A stretch of 64,000 nucleotides of DNA, from contig NZ_VOBR01000022.1 of NCBI RefSeq assembly GCF_007845675.1, forward strand, positions 86,066-150,065, given 5' to 3'. A program made the position numbers and the translations under genes. The stretch's first letter is position 1. Every line of letters starts with the position of its first letter. Of this stretch, positions 59,908 to 64,000 are shown piece after piece. The notes below the pieces were generated by a model, which was not told the DNA's origin, did no database searches, and worked only from the letters and a program-made list of their open reading frames with translations. The DNA comes from Lentzea tibetensis (lineage in GTDB: Bacteria; Actinomycetota; Actinomycetes; Mycobacteriales; Pseudonocardiaceae).

Positions 59908-60363
59908 CTACGGAACGATCACCGAGACGATCTCCGCGACGCACGCGGGCTTCTCGCTGCCCTCGATCTCCACCACGACCTTGGTCACGAGCTGCTTGCC
60001 CAGCGCGATGTCGGAGATCTCGGTGAGCTCGACACCGGCGCGCACCCGCGAGCCGACCAGGACGGGCTGCGGGAAACGGACCTTGTTGGACCCGTAGTTC
60101 ACGCCCATCTTGATGTTCTTGACGGTGTAGATGTCCTTCACCAGGTACGGCACCAGCGAGATGGTGAGGTACCCGTGCGCCACCGGGCCGCCGAAGGGGC
60201 CCTTCTTGGCCTTCTCGACGTCGATGTGGATCCACTGGTGGTCCAGCGTCGCGTCGGCGAACAGGTTGACCTGCTCCTGGGTGACCTGGTGCCACTCGCC
60301 GTGCCCGAGGTGCTCGCCCTTGGCCGCGACGAGCTCGTCGATGTTCTCGAAGACGCGCATCAT
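59908..60363 (-). CDS. MaoC-family (R)-specific enoyl-CoA hydratase
   Basis: ATG 60363 overlaps the FabG-like stop (ATGA). The 151-residue hot-dog protein has WHQVTQEQVNLFADATLDHQWIHIDVEKA with the catalytic Asp/His pair and GPVAHGYLTISLV, the hydratase 2 motif. It hydrates trans-2-enoyl-CoA. With the reductase upstream it forms a hydration/oxidation pair in the same acyl-CoA regulon. Confidence 0.9.
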   Translation of the reverse strand: MMRVFENIDELVAAKGEHLGHGEWHQVTQEQVNLFADATLDHQWIHIDVEKAKKGPFGGPVAHGYLTISLVPYLVKDIYTVKNIKMGVNYGSNKVRFPQPVLVGSRVRAGVELTEISDIALGKQLVTKVVVEIEGSEKPACVAEIVSVIVP

Positions 60364-61115
60364 CAGTCCTTCGGTCCGCCGGCGACGTAGATGACCTGGC
60401 CGGACACGAAGCCGGCGCCCTCGCTCACCAGGAACGAGGTGGTGTGCGCGATGTCGTCGGGCGTGCCGACGCGCTGCACCGGGATGGTCTGCGCGGCACC
60501 CTTCTTCAGGTCCTCGAAGTCGACGCCCATGCGCGCGGCGGTGGCGGCGGTCATCTCGGTGGCGATGAAGCCGGGAGCGATCGCGTTGACCGTGACGCCG
60601 AACTTGCCGAGCTCGATCGCCAGGGTCTTGGTGAAGCCCTGAAGACCGGCCTTCGCGGCGGAGTAGTTCGCCTGGCCGCGGTTGCCCAGCGCGGACGTGC
60701 TGGAGAGGTTGACGACGCGGCCCCAGCCCTCCTTGGTCTGGTACGCCTGCACGGCCTTGCTCATCAGGAACGCGCCGCGCAGGTGCACGTTGATGACCGC
60801 GTCCCAGTCGTCGGCGGTCATCTTGAACAGCAGGTTGTCGCGCAGGATGCCCGCGTTGTTGACGAGGACCGTCGGCGCGCCGAGCTCGTCGGCCACGCGG
60901 GCCACGACCTCGTTGACCTGCGCTTCGTCGCTCACGTCGAGCTTGGCGGCGAACGCCTTGCCACCACCCGCGACGATCTTCTCGGCACCGTCGCGCACGG
61001 CCTGCTCGTCGAGATCGAGCAGTGCGACGGCGAAACCGTCGGCGGCCAGTCGCTGGGCGACGGCAGCGCCGATGCCGCGCGCGGCACCGGTGACGATGGC
61101 AACCCTGTCGGCCAC
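60363..61115 (-). CDS. FabG-like 3-ketoacyl reductase / 3-hydroxyacyl-CoA dehydrogenase (SDR)
   Basis: A 250-residue SDR: TGAARGIG for cofactor, NNAG, Ser in NLSSTSALGNRGQANY, the YSAAK pair, and VSGQVIYVAGG at the end. LRDNLLFKMTADDWDAVINVHLRGAF is typical of FabG4/acetoacetyl-CoA-reductase-like enzymes. The TetR palindrome at 61139-61154 is 23 nt upstream. Confidence 0.9.
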   Translation of the reverse strand: MADRVAIVTGAARGIGAAVAQRLAADGFAVALLDLDEQAVRDGAEKIVAGGGKAFAAKLDVSDEAQVNEVVARVADELGAPTVLVNNAGILRDNLLFKMTADDWDAVINVHLRGAFLMSKAVQAYQTKEGWGRVVNLSSTSALGNRGQANYSAAKAGLQGFTKTLAIELGKFGVTVNAIAPGFIATEMTAATAARMGVDFEDLKKGAAQTIPVQRVGTPDDIAHTTSFLVSEGAGFVSGQVIYVAGGPKD

Positions 61116-61138
61116 GGGGACCCTCCTCTGGATGCGGG

Positions 61139-61154
61139 CTAAGCAAGCGCTTAG
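61139..61154. promoter_or_regulatory. TetR-type operator CTAAGCAAGCGCTTAG (site C)
   Basis: A perfect 6-bp inverted repeat matching sites A, B1 and B2, in the divergent region between the FabG-MaoC unit and the SDR-quinone oxidoreductase unit. Confidence 0.8.
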
Positions 61155-61213
61155 TAACGTACCTTGCAGTGGTGGAGCTGCGCCAGCTTGACGTCGAGCT
61201 GTGTGCCCAGCAC

Positions 61214-61231
61214 CATACCGACTGGTCGGAA
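61214..61231. promoter_or_regulatory. Classical TetR palindrome ATACCGACTGGTCGGAAT
   Basis: CCGAC-TG-GTCGG with near-symmetric flanks. It lies over the probable -10/+1 region of the downstream SDR operon; a TTGACG -35 is at 61188-61193. It differs from the CTAAGC sites, so a second TetR regulator is implied. Confidence 0.6.
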
Positions 61232-61257
61232 TGTCACGCTCGAGGAGGCATGCGCCC

Positions 61258-62058
61258 GTGGACTACACAGGCAAGGTCGCGCTCATCACCGGCGGCTCGA
61301 ACGGCATCGGCGCCGCGGTCGCCCGTCGGCTCGCCGCGGGTGGCGCGCGCGTCGTCGTCGCGGACGTCGATGATGCGCAGGGCAAGGCCGTCGCCGACGA
61401 GATCGACGGCACGTTCGTGCGCTGCGACGTCACCCGCTTCGAGGACAACGTCGACGCCGTCGCCGTCGCCGTGGACACCTGCGGTGGCCTGGACATCGTG
61501 TTCCTCAACGCGGGCGTCGCCACCAACACGTACTTCGGCGAGGAGTTCTCCGTCGAGCTGTACCGCCGCGCGATGGGCATCAACCTCGACGGCGTCGCGT
61601 ACGGCGCGCAGGCGGCACTCGGCGCTCTTCGCGCGCGGGGTGGTGGCCACATCGTCGCCACCGCGTCGATGGCGGGCCTCATGCCGACGCCGGGAGACCC
61701 GGTCTACGGCGCCAACAAGGCGGCTGTCGTCGGGCTGGTCCGCGCACTCGGTGGTGCACTGAAGGACGACAACATCCTCGTCAACGCCCTGTGCCCGGCG
61801 TTCGCCGACACCAACATCATCACCCCCATCAAGTCGACCCTGGAGGAGGTGGGCATGCCGATCCTGCCCGTCTCGAAGGTGGTCGACGCGTTCGAGTCCA
61901 TCGTGGACTCGGGTGGCACCGGCGAGGCCTGGTTCGTGCAGGCGGGCCGCCCGTCCGAGCCCTTCGGCTTCCGCAACCCGCCGGGCCCGCGCGCGGAGGA
62001 CGGCTCCCGCATCGCCGCCGCCACCAAAGACCCCATCACCCTCGCCAAGGAGAGCTGA
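61258..62058 (+). CDS. SDR-family oxidoreductase
   Basis: GTG 61258 follows GAGGAGG. The 266-residue protein has TGGSNGIG for cofactor, FLNAGVATN in the NNAG position, ATASMAGLMPTPGDPVYGANK as the Ser/Tyr/Lys catalytic region, and an extended C-terminus (GRPSEPFGFRNPPGPR). Substrate unknown; it resembles 15-hydroxyprostaglandin-type/steroid SDRs. It is followed by a quinone-oxidoreductase-like gene 3 nt later. Confidence 0.88.
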   Translation: MDYTGKVALITGGSNGIGAAVARRLAAGGARVVVADVDDAQGKAVADEIDGTFVRCDVTRFEDNVDAVAVAVDTCGGLDIVFLNAGVATNTYFGEEFSVELYRRAMGINLDGVAYGAQAALGALRARGGGHIVATASMAGLMPTPGDPVYGANKAAVVGLVRALGGALKDDNILVNALCPAFADTNIITPIKSTLEEVGMPILPVSKVVDAFESIVDSGGTGEAWFVQAGRPSEPFGFRNPPGPRAEDGSRIAAATKDPITLAKES

Positions 62059-62061
62059 GCT

Positions 62062-63033
62062 GTGCGTGCCATCCAGATCACCGAGTTCGGTGGACCCGAG
62101 GTCCTCCAGCAGGTGGAGCTCCCGGACCCCGTTCCGGGTCCCGGCGAGGTCCTGATCGACGTCAGCCGGGCGGGGCTCAACTACGCCGACACCCACCAGG
62201 CCGAGAACAGCTACCTGTCCTCGTACACCGTGCCCCTCGTGCCCGGCGGCGAGGTCGTCGGCACCACCGCCGACGGTCGTCGCGTCGTCGCGCTCACCCC
62301 CGGTACCGGTGGCTACGCGGAGAAGGCCGTCGCGCCCACGCTGACCACCTTCGACGTGCCGGAGGGCGTCGACGACCTCACCGCGTTGTCGCTGATCGTG
62401 CAGGGTGCCACCGCCTGGCTGCTGCTGCGCAAGTCCGCACACCTCGAGGCAGGCGAGTCCGTCGTCGTGCACGCCGCCGCCGGTGGCGTGGGCACGATCG
62501 CGGTGCAGCTGGCCAAGCTCTGGGGTGCCGGGCGCGTCATCGCGACCGCGTCGTCGGACGACAAGCGCAAGCTCGCGCTCGACCTGGGTGCGGACGTCGC
62601 CATCGACTCGCGGTCCACGGACATGACGGCCGACCTGATCGAGGCCAACGGCGGGCGGCGCGTCGACATCGTGCTCGACATGACCGGTGGCGCCACCACC
62701 GACCAGTCGATCGTTGCCTTGGCTCCGTTCGGGCGGCTCGCGTTCTACGGCATGGCTTCCCGGGAGCGGCCCAAGGCGATCGAGCTCGGCAACCTCTTGT
62801 CGCACTCCACCACCGTCGCCGGTATGTGGCTGCCGCACGCTCTGCGTGTTCGGGATGCCGCGCACGGGACGTTGGCGCATCGGGCCATGGCTGAGTTGTT
62901 CCAGCTCGTGCTGGAGGGGAAGGTCAAGGCCATTCCCGGTGGCGAGTACGGGATGGGTGAGATTCGGCAGGCTCACGAGGATCTGCGGTCGCGGCGTACG
63001 CAGGGCAAGCTGCTGCTGGACCCGTCCCGCTAG
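62062..63033 (+). CDS. Zinc-independent quinone oxidoreductase / enoyl-reductase-like MDR protein
   Basis: GTG 62062 gives 323 residues. The N-terminus MRAIQITEFGGPEVLQQVELPDPVPGPGEVLIDV and the NADPH motif VVVHAAAGGVGTIAVQLAKLWGA are typical of the QOR branch of medium-chain reductases; no zinc-binding Cys/His cluster is seen. It reduces quinones or activated double bonds with NADPH. It ends 34 nt before the nested palindrome. Confidence 0.92.
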   Translation: MRAIQITEFGGPEVLQQVELPDPVPGPGEVLIDVSRAGLNYADTHQAENSYLSSYTVPLVPGGEVVGTTADGRRVVALTPGTGGYAEKAVAPTLTTFDVPEGVDDLTALSLIVQGATAWLLLRKSAHLEAGESVVVHAAAGGVGTIAVQLAKLWGAGRVIATASSDDKRKLALDLGADVAIDSRSTDMTADLIEANGGRRVDIVLDMTGGATTDQSIVALAPFGRLAFYGMASRERPKAIELGNLLSHSTTVAGMWLPHALRVRDAAHGTLAHRAMAELFQLVLEGKVKAIPGGEYGMGEIRQAHEDLRSRRTQGKLLLDPSR

Positions 63034-63067
63034 GTCTTGGTTTTCGTGGTCTTGGGTTTTGGTGGTG

Positions 63068-63196
63068 GGCGGGGAGGGGCTCGCTGATCACCAGAGGTCG
63101 CCACATCGAAAATGCCCTGTCAAGGCGGAAAAGCTGCCTTGACAGGGCATTTTCGATGTGGCAAGGCTGCGCCTGATCAGCGAGACCCTCCCCGCC
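63068..63196. terminator. 129-bp nested palindrome downstream of the quinone oxidoreductase
   Basis: Inner arms 63100-63126 and 63136-63162 are a perfect 27-bp stem with a 9-nt loop. Outer arms 63068-63090 and 63174-63196 pair over 23 bp with one mismatch. The pieces between (9 and 11 nt) bulge. It can terminate the upstream operon, but it is far longer than a simple terminator. Confidence 0.8.
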
Positions 63197-63646
63197 CTGG
63201 CCGTCCGGATGCTTGGGATTATTTGGCTGCCGGTTTGGGCTCGGGGGCCGCGCCCGTTCCGCAGTGCGGGGGTTGCTGGTGCGGCGGGCGCTCTTTTCTC
63301 TTGGTACGCGCCGGTTTTGGCGGTGCTCGCTTGGTTCGCGCCGGTTTCGTCGGGCTCGCTTGGTGCCTGCCGGTTTGATCGGTGCTCTCTTGGTTTCTGC
63401 GGGTTTCGTGGTGGGTCGCCGGGTGTGTTGGCGTCGCTTCGCTCGCCGGGGGATCACGGCGCGCCGCAGATGTTGCGGGCTGTCGCACCCCTGGTTTGTG
63501 GCTGACTTGCCTGTGGGGGCGGGGGATTGTCGGTGTTGGCTGGGAGCATCGGTTCGGGGGGTTCTCGGGTGCGGGGGACGCCCGCGTGAGCGCGCTCGCG
63601 GCCGCGAGCGGCGGCCCGGCAGGGCAGGGGTGTGTCGTATCGGGCG
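63197..63646. other. Gene-poor, skewed low-complexity stretch
   Basis: No convincing coding frame: open frames on both strands translate to Arg/Pro- or Leu/Arg-rich low-complexity sequence with no domain or ribosome site. The plus strand repeats CGCCGGTTTNGNCGG-like phrases separated by GCTNGCTTGGT (63309-63400), as if from an eroded tandem repeat. T content on the plus strand is higher than in the coding parts. Confidence 0.5.
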
Positions 63647-63828
63647 GAAGGCGGCCCAGCGGCGGGTGGGCCGGGCTGGCTGGCCCGGCGGCGGGCGGTC
63701 GGTGTGCCGACAGAAGGCGGGCCCGACGGCAAGCGGGTCGGTGCACCTACGGAAGGCGAGTCCGACGGCAGGCGGGCTGGTGTGGTTGCGGAAGGCGGGC
63801 CCGGCGGCAGGTGGGCCGGTGTGATCAG
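63647..63828. repeat. 39-bp tandem repeat
   Basis: Units starting GAAGGCGGGCCCGACGGC or close variants begin at 63712, 63751 and 63790, exactly 39 bp apart; a looser, longer unit begins at 63647. The period is a multiple of three, so frames stay open and produce repetitive peptides, but there is no ribosome site or domain. Confidence 0.75.
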
Positions 63829-63880
63829 GCAAGGAGTGTGCGTGTCCGCAGTGAGCGGGGTGGTGGGCACCTGGCGATTG

Positions 63881-64000
63881 GGCCTTGACTTGGGGTGCGG
63901 CGTGGTACCCCTATCGGGCCGGCAGGTGCTCTTCCTGCCGGCGGAGCCGGCCCCACCACGCCGCGAGGGGCCCCAAGATGCTCCTATGGATGGTCAAGCC
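63881..64000. other. Folded inverted-repeat element running off the window
   Basis: Nested pairings: 63881-63889 with 63992-64000 (one bulge), 63889-63895 with 63971-63977, 63897-63906 with 63955-63964 (perfect 10 bp), and an apical hairpin 63919-63926/63934-63941 with a 7-nt loop. This could be a structured RNA, a terminator or the end of a small mobile repeat. It matches no RNA family I can name. Confidence 0.5.

Noticed and set aside
63219-63888. Long repetitive open frames in the last kilobase
   Set aside because: They come from base bias and the 39-bp repeat; the peptides are low-complexity and no start signal is present.

Overview
This window is high-GC, densely packed actinobacterial chromosome. 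Many genes start with GTG, several look leaderless, and an EccB-type type VII secretion subunit, a PucR-type regulator, an LCP cell-wall ligase, DUF3040 and DUF2252 proteins and a GMC/Rieske choline island are present. Together these point to a filamentous actinomycete of the Pseudonocardiaceae type (Lentzea, Saccharothrix or Amycolatopsis-like). The genus is an inference from gene content only. No rRNA, tRNA, insertion sequence, prophage or CRISPR array was seen.

Layout. 0-5 kb: a truncated YjdF-like membrane protein, a DUF6319-like protein, a secreted protein with four cysteine-paired repeats, a 32-residue cysteine-rich miniprotein, a lipoprotein hydrolase whose nucleophile position is Gly, and an EamA exporter. 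5-14 kb: a four-copy palindrome array in a convergent gap, an ATP-dependent DNA ligase, a RibD-type reductase, ZapE, a frameshifted M48 protease, an ABC-F ATPase, a ceramidase-like membrane protein and a DUF2252 protein. 14-15 kb: a 32-bp minisatellite bracketed by two ~99-bp direct repeats. 15-22 kb: ornithine aminotransferase, PPK2, a Tat-exported lactonase, an SGNH hydrolase, an ArsR/SRPBCC pair, a HipA-like kinase/DUF3037 pair, an LCP protein and a 35-residue ORF. 22-27 kb: a hydroxybutyrate dehydrogenase / MHS transporter / GAF-PucR operon, and EccB, whose 3' end overlaps a duplicated PucR tail.

27-39 kb is a catabolic island covering a full choline-to-glycine route. It has an APC permease, BetA, BetB, a Rieske ferredoxin and its FAD reductase, an IclR regulator, dimethylglycine oxidase/dehydrogenase, monomeric sarcosine oxidase and a glycine-betaine-type Rieske oxygenase, with inverted-repeat operators at the promoters. 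39-45 kb: SecA2, two MFS transporters and a sensor Ser/Thr kinase with two extracellular modules.

45-63 kb is dominated by acyl-CoA metabolism. It has a single-chain biotin-dependent acyl-CoA carboxylase, an acyl-CoA dehydrogenase / thiolase / SDR operon next to a TetR gene, a FabG / MaoC pair and an SDR / quinone-oxidoreductase pair. Four copies of a CTAAGC-N4-GCTTAG palindrome at these promoters imply one shared TetR regulon. Between them lies a three-gene operon of unknown function (membrane-anchored binding-protein-like protein, binding-protein/VWA lipoprotein, membrane protein), plus a MerR regulator with a recognisable MerR-type promoter at its neighbour. The last kilobase has no convincing gene. 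It holds a 129-bp nested palindrome, a 39-bp tandem repeat and a folded inverted-repeat element running off the end.
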